Under the pieces are notes generated by a model that worked only from the letters and a program-made list of their open reading frames with translations, searched no databases and was not told where the DNA came from. A stretch of 64,000 bases of DNA from Trichostrongylus colubriformis (lineage: Eukaryota; Nematoda; Chromadorea; Rhabditida; Trichostrongylidae). Shown piece after piece: positions 39,601-47,585 of this stretch. Numbering within the stretch: position 1 is the first letter of the stretch; the number at the start of each line of letters is the position of its first letter. The stretch is from positions 20,558,068 through 20,622,067 of the forward strand of contig OZ022259.1 of assembly GCA_963978905.1 (NCBI GenBank). Direction: 5' to 3'. The translations under genes and the position numbers were made by a program.

Positions 39601-39938
39601 TCCAAGAGAGTATTGACTTGTGCTTCTAGAGACCAATACTTGTCCCATCTTTCAACTTCTTCGCAAGTTTGCATTCCAAGAACTTGTCGCCCATGTAGAC
39701 GTCTGCCTGTGATGAGGTTGCCAGTTTTTGTTGGTATAAGATGGAGTCCTGATGGAAGAGGAACTGGCGGCTTATCCGTTCTCCAAAAACTTCCATACTT
39801 GATCACAGCCAAGAAGTATAAGCGGCTGTGTTTGTTTCCCTTTCTTCCCAAATGTAACTGGAAGGTTGAGGGATTCGATGAACTGGACGTCTTCCTCAAG
39901 CAGTCGAGCACAGCGCATTGGTTTCGTAAGCACATCAT
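36633..39938 (-). CDS. pol: Element 2 Pol: reverse transcriptase, RNase H and integrase
   Basis: 1101-residue open frame. RT begins near KLRIVFDASAHYRGSPSLNE; the active-site box reads NLYIDNLLLTADT (YIDN instead of YVDD). RNase H: VVFADASLEGMAA, PKMELNALTLAMRL, YTDSEIVLNWLR. The integrase zinc domain shows HIGGHPGINH and CIVCQKL, and the core acids lie in GLDYFGPL, ITSDNSPTF and GGFYERFI. It is in the +1 frame relative to gag and overlaps it by 167 bp, so expression needs a frameshift or an indel broke a single polyprotein. An in-frame TGA at 36633-36635 separates it from the DUF5641 tail. Confidence 0.92.
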   Translation of the reverse strand: MMCLRNQCAVLDCLRKTSSSSNPSTFQLHLGRKGNKHSRLYFLAVIKYGSFWRTDKPPVPLPSGLHLIPTKTGNLITGRRLHGRQVLGMQTCEEVERWDKYWSLEAQVNTLLESDKNPSEEDSWDRYWALENEGTQEFSGPEHVGKANIDRQVWDKFNQTIERREDGYYVRLPWKENYLTLPDNKAIALRRLSNTWNALQRDPELLHMYNNVFEEQIRLNIVEDVPRHAEATGPVVHYIPHQAVLTPNKLTTKLRIVFDASAHYRGSPSLNEVLHRGPVILPPLFGMLLRFRVGRIGIISDVEKAFLQVRLHECDRDATRCLWIHNHKKPPTLENIRTLRFTRVTFGLNTSPFLLAATTHYHLNSYTDDKDLVEEIKSNLYIDNLLLTADTLEEAIYKYKQVKRMFSDLSMNLREFVSNDPALLDDIATADKSKDKNPKVLGIRWNSSADKFQIACKIEMKEPVTKRTVASSVASIYDPLGWITPLTHKAKVFIQSLWKASYTWDEKLPDIKVKEWIDIVNSMHGFHKDIPRVISKRAEEQVLVVFADASLEGMAACAYLCSDCSANLLMAREKLPSIRSSMTVPKMELNALTLAMRLVNALLNQVREVIQVRQIYVYTDSEIVLNWLRNPGKKEKGVFIKHRLTEIKNIYEHLKSIGLQASFMFVPSSQNPADCATRGLHKSELDEHFWWNGPTFLHKPTSELLTLNKTSVPCFLELECCEERNEPFEIGAAATSHLLPEQQAGELISSRQATTLTKAKRILAYVLRFVRVIALRLHAKNPNNLEISISLKERLNLASITLAGREVKYAEKVLIRHHQRTWIKSAILQKLCHLNVQIDSEGIMRCFGRLGKSEMEDEAKYPILILQKTFLAELIIREAHIGGHPGINHTMSIIRQKFWIPQLRSQVTKQLRKCIVCQKLNNLPCKYPDQPSLPAERVVKSRPFEHVGLDYFGPLTITIPTKEKEKCYGVIITCMVTRLIHLDIVPNQSTSAFLQMLRRFFARRGVPSSITSDNSPTFLLGETILKECSTAAQNDPAVAREISNKEIDWRHITPYAPWQGGFYERFIKSVKYSLYKTLGKTILSFEELSTVVVEIEALLNT

Positions 39939-41643
39939 GTGTCACAAGCTCTAACTCGTGGTAATTCTCCTCGATGTCTCGGACTTGAACTTGCACAATG
40001 CGGCACCTTTTCCTCTGAACTTCTTCGGAACCAAATGTATGGAGAAGAAGAGTTGTCTCTGAAATGGTGGGTAGCTGAAGCTCCTGAGCCAATGTGTTGT
40101 TGATAAACGAAATCTCTGCGCCAGTGTCCAGAAGAACCGGAACATTGCGGAGGTTGCCTTTCTTGTTACCGACCACTTGGATTTCGCCTATAGGGAGAAA
40201 TGTGGTTGAATGAACATCTTGATCCGACTGAACTTGAAGAATTGCCGCTTCAGACTCTTCAACGGGTTCCTCTCCGGCCACTACGTTGACCTTTTGAGTC
40301 AGTTTAGCATTCTTCTTCGTTCTATCATCAATCTTCTTTAAAGGCATATCTTGTGCCTGCTGGGGTTTCCCCTGAACTTCACTTGCTGCTGGCGAAGTTT
40401 TGAAACAACTTGATGAATGATGGGGTCCCCCACACTTGAAGCAATTTTTACGCTTGCATACCGATGACTTGTGGTGTGGTGAGGCGCACAACTGACAAAG
40501 TCGTTGATCCCGAAGGTATTTCGCCCTTTCGCTCGGGGTCTTGTACGTTGTACAGAATGAGGGCTTATGTTCTCCTTTGCAGAACATGCAAATATTTTCC
40601 TGAGACTTGAAACTTTTCTTCGTCTCCATTGTCGATGTTGCGTACGGCGTGTGAGAGGAATGGCTGACGTAAAGGTTCATCATTTCTTCCTCTGACAGGA
40701 CGTCTTCGATTGCGTTAAACAGGGCTTCCATTGTAAATGACGTATTCACCGGGAGCGAACGCTTTTTCCTGAGCACTCCTCTCTGGACGTGCGCCGGAAA
40801 CTTGCTCAGAATTTTCTTGACCATTACTTGACTATCAACGTGTTCCCCTTTTTGTTTCATTTGCATCACAGTTACTTGCACTTGTTCGAAAAGCGTGCGT
40901 TGATCCTGCAGAGACAAGCTGCGTAACTGGTAATGGTCGAGCTGATCAATTAGTTTTTGGATCAGTTCCTCTGGGTTGCCGTACCGAGCGTGAAGAAAGT
41001 TTACTGCTCTGAGGTAGTTCTCGGGTGTGACATGAAATTTCTTCACGGATGCTCTGGCTTCCCCATCAAGGGCATTCAATAAATAGTTAAACTTGAACAG
41101 TTCCGGTAAGTCCCTTGAGTGGACGTTAGCGTTGAGCAGTTCCCAGAAATTATCGAAGTCCCAAATATTGCCCGTAAACTTGGGGACAGGGAGCGGCGGA
41201 AGCTCAGCTTGCTTTGGTACTTGATTGAGGATCACGTTGGGGGTAGCTGCGCTTTGAGTTGCCTGCTGTAATCTCAGTGCCTCCAGAGACTTAAGCGCAT
41301 GTATTCTACCTTGCAAAAGTGCACTGTATTCCAGCGCGAGTGCGAGAGCTCCCTCTGCACGGGTGACATACTGCTCTATGTCGTTGGGGTCTGCTTCTTC
41401 ACCCCCTTCCTCGAGGGAGAATAGGTCACTTGATGCCTTCTCCACTTGACTACTGATTGTCTCTACGGTCCCTACTGCTTCTTCTAGGCGGCACAGATTG
41501 CCTAGGTTAACCTTACTCGAAAGGTCTTCCGTGATAACTTGTAGGGAATCGAGCTTTTCTTCCTTAGAGCGCTGCAAAACTTGCTCGAGTTTGTTGCAAA
41601 AACGCGTTAAGCGGCGCTTGACTGTTGTTGTTTGAGCAACCAT
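39772..41643 (-). CDS. gag-pro: Element 2 Gag-protease (DUF1759, zinc knuckles, DUF1758 retropepsin)
   Basis: 623 residues starting at the first ATG after the 5' LTR and leader. The coiled-coil N-terminus is followed by the DUF1759 Gag core (PLPVPKFTGNIWDFDNFWEL to about 330), then zinc knuckles CMFCKGEHKPSFC, CQLCASPHHKSSVC and CFKCGGPHHSSSC. The protease signature is VLLDTGAEISFIN (DTGA), ending with ILLGCDQVW. It stops at 39772; pol continues in the +1 frame from within the same sequence. Confidence 0.92.
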   Translation of the reverse strand: MVAQTTTVKRRLTRFCNKLEQVLQRSKEEKLDSLQVITEDLSSKVNLGNLCRLEEAVGTVETISSQVEKASSDLFSLEEGGEEADPNDIEQYVTRAEGALALALEYSALLQGRIHALKSLEALRLQQATQSAATPNVILNQVPKQAELPPLPVPKFTGNIWDFDNFWELLNANVHSRDLPELFKFNYLLNALDGEARASVKKFHVTPENYLRAVNFLHARYGNPEELIQKLIDQLDHYQLRSLSLQDQRTLFEQVQVTVMQMKQKGEHVDSQVMVKKILSKFPAHVQRGVLRKKRSLPVNTSFTMEALFNAIEDVLSEEEMMNLYVSHSSHTPYATSTMETKKSFKSQENICMFCKGEHKPSFCTTYKTPSERAKYLRDQRLCQLCASPHHKSSVCKRKNCFKCGGPHHSSSCFKTSPAASEVQGKPQQAQDMPLKKIDDRTKKNAKLTQKVNVVAGEEPVEESEAAILQVQSDQDVHSTTFLPIGEIQVVGNKKGNLRNVPVLLDTGAEISFINNTLAQELQLPTISETTLLLHTFGSEEVQRKRCRIVQVQVRDIEENYHELELVTHDVLTKPMRCARLLEEDVQFIESLNLPVTFGKKGKQTQPLILLGCDQVWKFLENG

Positions 41644-41869
41644 CTCAGCTTGGTTGGTGTGGTGTGATATCGGAGATCACTGATAATCAATGATCGGGCA
41701 CTGATAAATCGTTAAACTTTATCCTCACTGGATTCCAGGTTCGACTTAAACTTGATTTGTGGTTCAAGTTCCCAACTTGTACTACACTTGTATGAAAGTG
41801 TAAAAAGGAAAGAATCTCAAAACTCCCCTTGGAACTCTCAGAAGACTGACCTGAGTTCGTTTTGGATTC

Positions 41870-41887
41870 GCTCCATCCGATGCACCA
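41870..41887 (-). promoter_or_regulatory. Candidate primer-binding site of element 2
   Basis: Immediately inside the 5' LTR the minus strand reads TGGTGCATCGGATGGAGC. It begins TGG, as required to pair with a tRNA 3' CCA. The matching tRNA was not identified. Confidence 0.6.
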
Positions 41888-42200
41888 TGAGTTAGACTGC
41901 CACGCGGTTCTTTAGAATGTGTGTGTTCCTTCTACACTGACACGACCACACCAAATACAGGTTTATGTAGTACAACCTCAAACTTGGGTAATTAAACAAC
42001 TTAGTAACTTGTAAACAACAACAACAATAAGTTAAATAGCTCCTAAAATCTCCTAAAGGAAAAGAAGGGAAAACGACTGCCGGGAGCGCCCTAGGTGGCC
42101 TTTTATACGGTCGGGTCCGCCATTTTTCCCGCCAGATCGTGCGGTAGGTCGCCTCCGGTAGATCGGTGTCGTCGTCTCCGGTGTCGTGTTATCCACGACA
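41888..42200 (-). repeat. 5' LTR of BEL/Pao element 2 (313 bp), with TATA box
   Basis: On the minus strand TATAAAAGG (around 42100-42108) lies about 92 bp into the LTR and is a credible core promoter. The partner LTR lacks these six bases. The LTR begins TGTCGTGG and ends AACTCA. Confidence 0.93.
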
Positions 42201-42205
42201 CCACC
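42201..42205. repeat. Target-site duplication, right (CCACC)
   Basis: Directly follows the LTR end ACGACA and matches 33722-33726. Confidence 0.9.
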
Positions 42206-42846
42206 TCCAAATCTAAAGCGGTTGCTCACATACTCTAGACCCTATGAGGAAAAATGTGGGAGGGGCGGTTGCAGCTACTGCACTGACGATAAAATTTGCC
42301 AAGTCCGGGGGTCGGTGTAATTAATAATATGTCAGCGATGCGGGCAAAAATACGTGGGAGAAACAAAAAGGCCCCTTTTCAAGCGACTAGACGAACATCG
42401 CAGGGCTTTGCAAAACCCAACATCATATTCCAGTAACAGTTTCTCCAAGCATAGGACCCAAAAGCATGCCCGCGAAGCACCCTCCACCCTCATCGTTAAA
42501 GTACTGCACCGCTCCATTGAAAATACTGTGGAAAGAAAAATCCTCGAGGCACTGGAAATAAGGCGGTTATCCCCAGAAATAAATAGCAGAGATGAGCTAC
42601 GTGACTCTCTTGAGCTAATCACATGACTACAGTGTTATGCACTGTGGAATGAGTGTGATAGCAGTTATCATCACAGTCATAGCACATCTGCGCTATTTAA
42701 GGGTTAAGTCAGGGTGGGTCAACCATTTCTGCTCCATACCAGGGAACCCATTGGCGGTAAGTATAGCGGTCCTGTGACAGCAGTAAGTTTATTAAGTACA
42801 AATACGACTGTAGACTCTCTAACAGAGTCTATAAATAAAATCTAAT

Positions 42847-44607
42847 TTGTACATTTTCAGGCTTGATAAAGGCGCTAGGCGCCGAAAGCTTGCCCATAAG
42901 GCTAAAATATCTTTTGCAACCAATTTTTGCAATCGGTTTTGTAAAAGCTGTTTTGAGTCTTTTGGAATAAATTTTGGAAGTCTCACATTGCCTTATACAC
43001 ATTCAAAAGAAGGAGTCCCTATCACGGCAACTAACGTAGCGTCGTACGAACTGTGTGCTGAAGACTACTGTGTTTTGCGAGAAAAGCCACCCACGAAAGA
43101 GACGATCCGACTACCACCAGAGATCACGCTGCACTCACACAGAATACACTGGAAAGTTTCAAATGTAGAGAAGCTGAAGGCCATGGAAACGAATTGTCCG
43201 GCAAGCCCATTTTGCTCTGGAGTCGAATGTTGGTTCTGTACTGCCAATGTGTTCAATCCGGAATGCCAGCCTCGTATGGCAATCATGACCATGGTGCTTA
43301 TCATCTATCTGGCCGTGGCTTTGATTTATACGATCTGCTACATACCACTCGTGATTGGACCACCCTGCAGACCCTTCCTCCATGGATGCCAAGTGCTGAT
43401 AACTACAGCTTGGTGGAGCGTGAGAGCCATGGGGCAAGTCCTTCGAGGACGTATACAACGAAGACGAAGGCATGAACCGCGACCAGAATTCATACCACTC
43501 ATACTGATCTTCGGCTTACTCTGCACGGCACAATGCTGCCAAGACGTCGATATTCTGGAGCATAAAACTATGGTATGCACAAAGTCCGCATCCCACCGCT
43601 CTCTTTGTAAAATCGACGCAACCGAGCTCATCAAACTCAACACCTCCAACAAAGAAGCCTGTTTCCGACTCTACCATCAGGGACACTTAGTCAGGGAGAT
43701 TCGGTTGCAGTGGATCTTGCTGAAACTCACGTGCGAAAAGGAGACCACGATGTTCACACGGTACACGCAACAGGACGTGTTTGATTCCAAACGTTGTTCA
43801 GAAGTAGGGAGTTGTAGAAACCTCAAGTGCTCCGCAATCAACACCACCTCTCTCGTGAAAGAACTTGAGCCAGCAAACGAAAATCCCAGGCTCACCTTCT
43901 GTTCTGAAAGCTGTGGAGGACCAGAATGTGGATGTTGGTACTGGGATAGCGGCTGTCTATTCTACCGTATATACGCCAAACCTCTCAGCAAGGACATAAT
44001 CGAAATATTCCGGTGCTCCCGATGGGATGAGGAAGTCCTGATGGAGGTGTCCGCAACGACATACGGTTCCAAAACGAAACGCACAGCAGTCACGCTCGTT
44101 CCCTCCATTCTACAAGGGATCGAATCCATGAAGCTCACGTTAACCCCACTCAGGATTCCGCACACGCCAGCCCTCCAGTCTTACTTCATCACAGAGGGAC
44201 GAAACATCGCATTGTGGAAAAACACCTACTCACCCACACTACGATGTGCATCAAGACAGGAAGCCGAAAAGCTCCAATGCGGCATACACCCAACATGTTC
44301 ATGCCAGGCAGCGGAAACGAAGGTCAACCGTGTATGCACCAACTACAATCTCATGGACGACTTCACAGCATACCTGGAAAACCGACTCCCAATCAGGGGA
44401 CCGTGGATCACTTTTGAAGAAAGTCACTCTGACCAGGAAATATCAGTACAAGCAACGGTACCAAACCTTTCGACAGCAGAAGTTCTAGTGACGCTGAACG
44501 ACGAATTCGATATGACCGTGAAAGAAGACACAGATCCATCTGCAAGGTTGAGAGAACAGAAATTGCAGGGTGCTATCATTGCCCTCAAGGAGCAGCAGCC
44601 GAAATAA
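42847..44607 (+). pseudogene. env: BEL/Pao element 1: phlebovirus-like envelope glycoprotein ORF (frame-broken)
   Basis: 586-residue open frame. About the first 50 residues overlap Penelope-like 3' sequence, so the annotated start is chimeric. A hydrophobic membrane segment lies near residues 145-170 and another near 220-235, followed by a Cys-rich ectodomain whose cysteine clustering (CGGPECGCWYWDSGC) resembles the class II, phlebovirus Gc-type envelopes known from nematode BEL/Pao elements. The frame ends at TAA 44605-44607, before any C-terminal membrane anchor; the anchor is found downstream in another frame. As it stands it would not encode a complete membrane-anchored glycoprotein. Confidence 0.75.
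42861..42892 (+). ncRNA. Hammerhead-ribozyme-like motif of the Penelope-like element
   Basis: GCTTGATAAA, a GGCGC-TAG-GCGCC stem-loop and CGAAA follow in the order of a hammerhead core. The CTGATGA box is degenerate, so self-cleavage is doubtful. Hammerhead motifs are known from Penelope-like elements, and its place downstream of the GIY-YIG ORF supports the reading. Confidence 0.45.
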
Positions 44608-44904
44608 TCTACACATCTCAAGAGGACGAAACCGTAGCAGAGATACGTTGCGAGGGGTACCCATTTGCAGTCCCCTGCACGTCGAAAGGATCCTTCTCTT
44701 CGATACGCTCCAACTTCCAGCACGCGCAAATACATCTCTCCTGCACTTCAGCATGTAGAACAACGAAGAACACTTTCAAGATTCCCCAAATCCTTCACTG
44801 GACGAGAACTATCTATACCAAAGCTGATAGAATTCTCGCAGGAGAAAGCAATATTTACGACGAAATCGTCTTCCCAGATTTCGGCCATATTGCAGAAGCT
44901 CTAA

Positions 44905-45137
44905 ATGGCTGGGTCAAATTCACGGTGGCATCTGCGCTACTACTTGTCATCGCCATTGCTACCGGACACCTTTTTCTATGGAGCTACGGACTCTGCGCAT
45001 GCTTGTTTATCCTTCGAGGGGGACGCAAGGTACTCAGGAAATCAATCACCACCCTTTTTCGTGTCCTTCTCGACGCAGGAAGACAACTTCGTAGACAATC
45101 ACCCCGATCACGACTGCATGCATACAAAGAACTCTAG
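44905..45137 (+). pseudogene. Envelope C-terminal fragment with membrane anchor (other frame)
   Basis: A frame 3 stretch contains a clear transmembrane segment (ALLLVIAIATGHLFLW), a Cys-containing juxtamembrane part and a basic tail (RRQSPRSRLHAYKEL). It is offset from the envelope ORF at 42847, which shows a frame-breaking lesion between about 44540 and 44925. Confidence 0.65.
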
Positions 45138-45281
45138 CCATAAGAACACTGCATGGATATGTGTATATATGAAATGTGTATATATGTACATAGGAGCACG
45201 ACCACATCTATGTCACCACATTCAGTCGTATTTTTACTTCATTTACTCTTTTGCAGTTACTTGTGGAACTTCGTCGTCAAC

Positions 45282-45818
45282 ATGCCGAAACCGAAGGATC
45301 TAGCCACAGAAAAATCAGCGGATACCAAGAAGCAATCACAGACGCCCACACAGTCACGAACCTCGTCGACAACGACATCCTCTCCACCAGCAACTACGTC
45401 AGCGAGAAGTGATGCCCTACTAATAACGAAAAAGGAAGAAGTCGAGAAAGCTTGCTTCAAGCTCTGCAGAGCAGGTATAAACCTCATGAAGCTGTATCGC
45501 AACGAGAACACCACCATTCAAAAGGAAATTGAAGCTTCACAAAAGCAAGCGTTGACAGAGCTGCAAGAGCTCGTGAAAGACCTACGAGAATGTCAGCACG
45601 CTACTTCGACCGTACCGAACTTCGAACAGGTCGTAAACAACATACGCGACAACGTGGAGAAAGTGAATGGTGTACTCTTCACCCATTTCTTGGACTGGAA
45701 AACGGACGTGTCCGACAGAATTGACCGCCTTCTGAAGATGAAAACGCCATGTGCTCTCACGGAGGTGGATCTCATCAACACAGTTCGACAGGAGTACGAC
45801 AGGTTCAGAGATGCCTAA
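45282..45818 (+). CDS. Element 1 accessory ORF A, coiled coil
   Basis: 178 residues from the ATG at 45282 (just after an acceptor-like TTTTGCAG) to TAA 45816-45818. A Thr/Ser/Lys-rich head (about 1-45) precedes a long amphipathic helical region containing CFKLCRAGINLMKLYRNE and KQALTELQELVKDLRE. It loosely resembles the coiled-coil head of the element 1 Gag. Position after the envelope region makes it part of element 1 or of a neighbouring retroelement. Function unknown. Confidence 0.55.
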   Translation: MPKPKDLATEKSADTKKQSQTPTQSRTSSTTTSSPPATTSARSDALLITKKEEVEKACFKLCRAGINLMKLYRNENTTIQKEIEASQKQALTELQELVKDLRECQHATSTVPNFEQVVNNIRDNVEKVNGVLFTHFLDWKTDVSDRIDRLLKMKTPCALTEVDLINTVRQEYDRFRDA

Positions 45819-46302
45819 CGAGTTTGAGACGAACAACGACCGACTCCGTGTACACCTCAGGATCTCAAAGTTCTACACGACAACTATGAGGAACTTCGCG
45901 GAAGGATCGACACGCTAGAAGGCCAAATCCAGCATTAGGCCTAGGATAACGCGAGTTTCTTCGAGAAGACGGAAAGAGCTCTGGGGACAATAGAGCAGTA
46001 AATTCGGCAAGATCCGTACTCAACATCGTCATCATTAGCTTCGTCACGACGCTCACGCTCTCCTACTCCCAAACTGCCCGGGACCGACACGAAACGGAAG
46101 ATGTCACCTACACTCTCGACCACCTCCGAAACGGGCTCGTACTCAGCGCTCTTCACGAGACCCCCCACTTCCGGGCGGGGAGGCGCCCTCTCTCCGTGGG
46201 ACTTCGTCACAGACCGAGGGTCGACGTCGTAGTTCTTCCTCACATCGCAGGACACCTTCGCGACCCGAAGTACGACATAGGGCTCTGACACCTAGCAGAA
46301 AC

Positions 46303-46593
46303 ATGAGGTCAGATGAACTCAGAAGGGAACTCACCAAAGTGGAAAGACAGCTACGGGAAATCAAAGCCCAGATGGAGCATGAATTGCGCATCAACTCCGC
46401 GAGATCTCAGCAACGTCACCAGGATCTTCGACGAGAAAAGGAACATCTTTCGGACAGAAGAAGCCGCCTCAGAGCAAGACAGGATGATCTGCAGACACTC
46501 GCCCGTCGACAGGATCGCCGCGCAAGAAGCCGTGAAAATAGAGGATCTACTAGGGATTGCTCTCGCCGTTCTTCAATGCCCCGGGGAGTATAA
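46303..46593 (+). CDS. Accessory ORF B fragment, Arg/Glu-rich coiled coil
   Basis: 96-residue frame with an R/E/Q-rich, heptad-like composition (RRELTKVERQLREIKAQ) ending in a Ser/Arg-rich tail. It is in another frame from ORF A with intervening stops, so it may be the decayed continuation of ORF A or an independent piece. Low-complexity composition limits confidence. Confidence 0.35.
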   Translation: MRSDELRRELTKVERQLREIKAQMEHELRINSARSQQRHQDLRREKEHLSDRRSRLRARQDDLQTLARRQDRRARSRENRGSTRDCSRRSSMPRGV

Positions 46594-47570
46594 TGACTCC
46601 ATCAGTCGTTTTTCATCCTTTTTGTCTAATTTGAATTCAGTTCTCATGGCCTACGACTCATCTTCGCTTGAAGTTGAGGAATCGGTGCTTCCTTGTGTCA
46701 TCTTTGTGGCTGCTTCACCCTTTATCTGTAGATTGCGGCGGGGCCGGCCGCTCCTCATTTTTCCTCTTTTTTAATACATATTAAAGGTGCTAATCATACA
46801 TATTAAAGGTGCTCCTCATGTAATCTTGAAAATATTCATCATGCAATATTGACTGTACTCATCAGGCAATATATGGATAATTTCAATATACTTTATTGCT
46901 CTCAATAATCTCGCTTTGACACATTATTTCAGTATAATATCATTGCCTTATTACCTCGCCAATATTCTGCCTCATTACCTCGTCATTTGGATAAAGTTTA
47001 ATTACCCAAGTATGAGGTGCCTACCTGTCGCGACTTGGCAAAAAGGGGCAAATACACTAAATCGCCCGTGGCACTCTTCAGAGTTCAGAGGATAGGCGAG
47101 CTGACCCCGAGTAAAAGCCCGCCAACGATAGCGACAATACAAGCAAAATAGTTTTACCTGTGAGTATCAACAAAATCGAAGTAACTACGTTTGCTGGATG
47201 GCAAGATTGCAGAGCATTTGTTTGCTAAGGTATTCTAAGATTGCACAGCATGCTTGCTAAGGTATTCATCGTGGGTGATAATAGAGATTGCCTTTGGAAT
47301 TCATCGTGTGTGGCTATTGAGAATGCGTTTGAGAAGGTATGTCGAGCTGCTTGCCAGCTCTACGTTCGTGGTTTCATTGTTCATGCGTGTGCTTGGCGTA
47401 GCGGGACGCCGCTCAGTGAGTGGTCGTGAGCGTTTGCTCCCTGGTATAAGCTTGAATGTATTTTATAAAACGAGCCCTTAGGATCCCGCCTGTCTTGACA
47501 TCGTAAGCCATCACGACAGCACACTCCACGATAAACAGATAGGTCGGCTTACCTTCTTGGGGCAGGAACT
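46594..47570. other. Non-coding flank; possible element 1 3' region
   Basis: AT-rich sequence with a directly repeated ATACATATTAAAGGTGCT (about 46774-46815). No LTR could be matched to the region upstream of 30706 by eye. No gene recognised. Confidence 0.4.
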
Positions 47571-47585
47571 CCTTGAACAACTATC
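47571..47585. repeat. RTE target-site duplication, left
   Basis: CCTTGAACAACTATC here is repeated exactly at 50721-50735 on the far side of the retrotransposon. Confidence 0.93.

Larger units (their letters stand above)
33727..42200 (-). mobile_element. BEL/Pao LTR retrotransposon, element 2 (8.47 kb)
   Basis: Two LTRs (33727-34033, 41888-42200) and a CCACC target duplication delimit a minus-strand element encoding gag-pro, RT/RNase H/integrase and two extra 3' ORFs. Read on the minus strand, the LTRs begin TGTCGTGG and end CTAACTCA (TG...CA). A primer-binding-site candidate starting TGGTGCATCGG directly follows the 5' LTR (41870-41887). LTR similarity is very high apart from a 6-bp indel, and the main frames are long, so insertion is recent. 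It splits a Penelope-like element. Confidence 0.95.
42201..42900 (+). mobile_element. Penelope-like element, right fragment with GIY-YIG endonuclease
   Basis: After the LTR the interrupted frame resumes with LKAVAHILTRPYEEKCGR, a CXXC pair, then a frame change and ICQRCGQKYVGETKRPLFKRL, the GIY-YIG core of Penelope-like elements, followed by LDEHRRALQNP and ILEALEIRRLSPEINSRDE, ending at TGA 42624-42626. The 3' non-coding part ends in a hammerhead-like motif at 42861-42892. The RT half should lie left of 33637 and is absent or hidden by the gap. Confidence 0.85.

Noticed and set aside
42332..42622. Minus-strand frame over the GIY-YIG region
   Set aside because: The plus strand carries the conserved GIY-YIG residues; the minus frame has no motifs.
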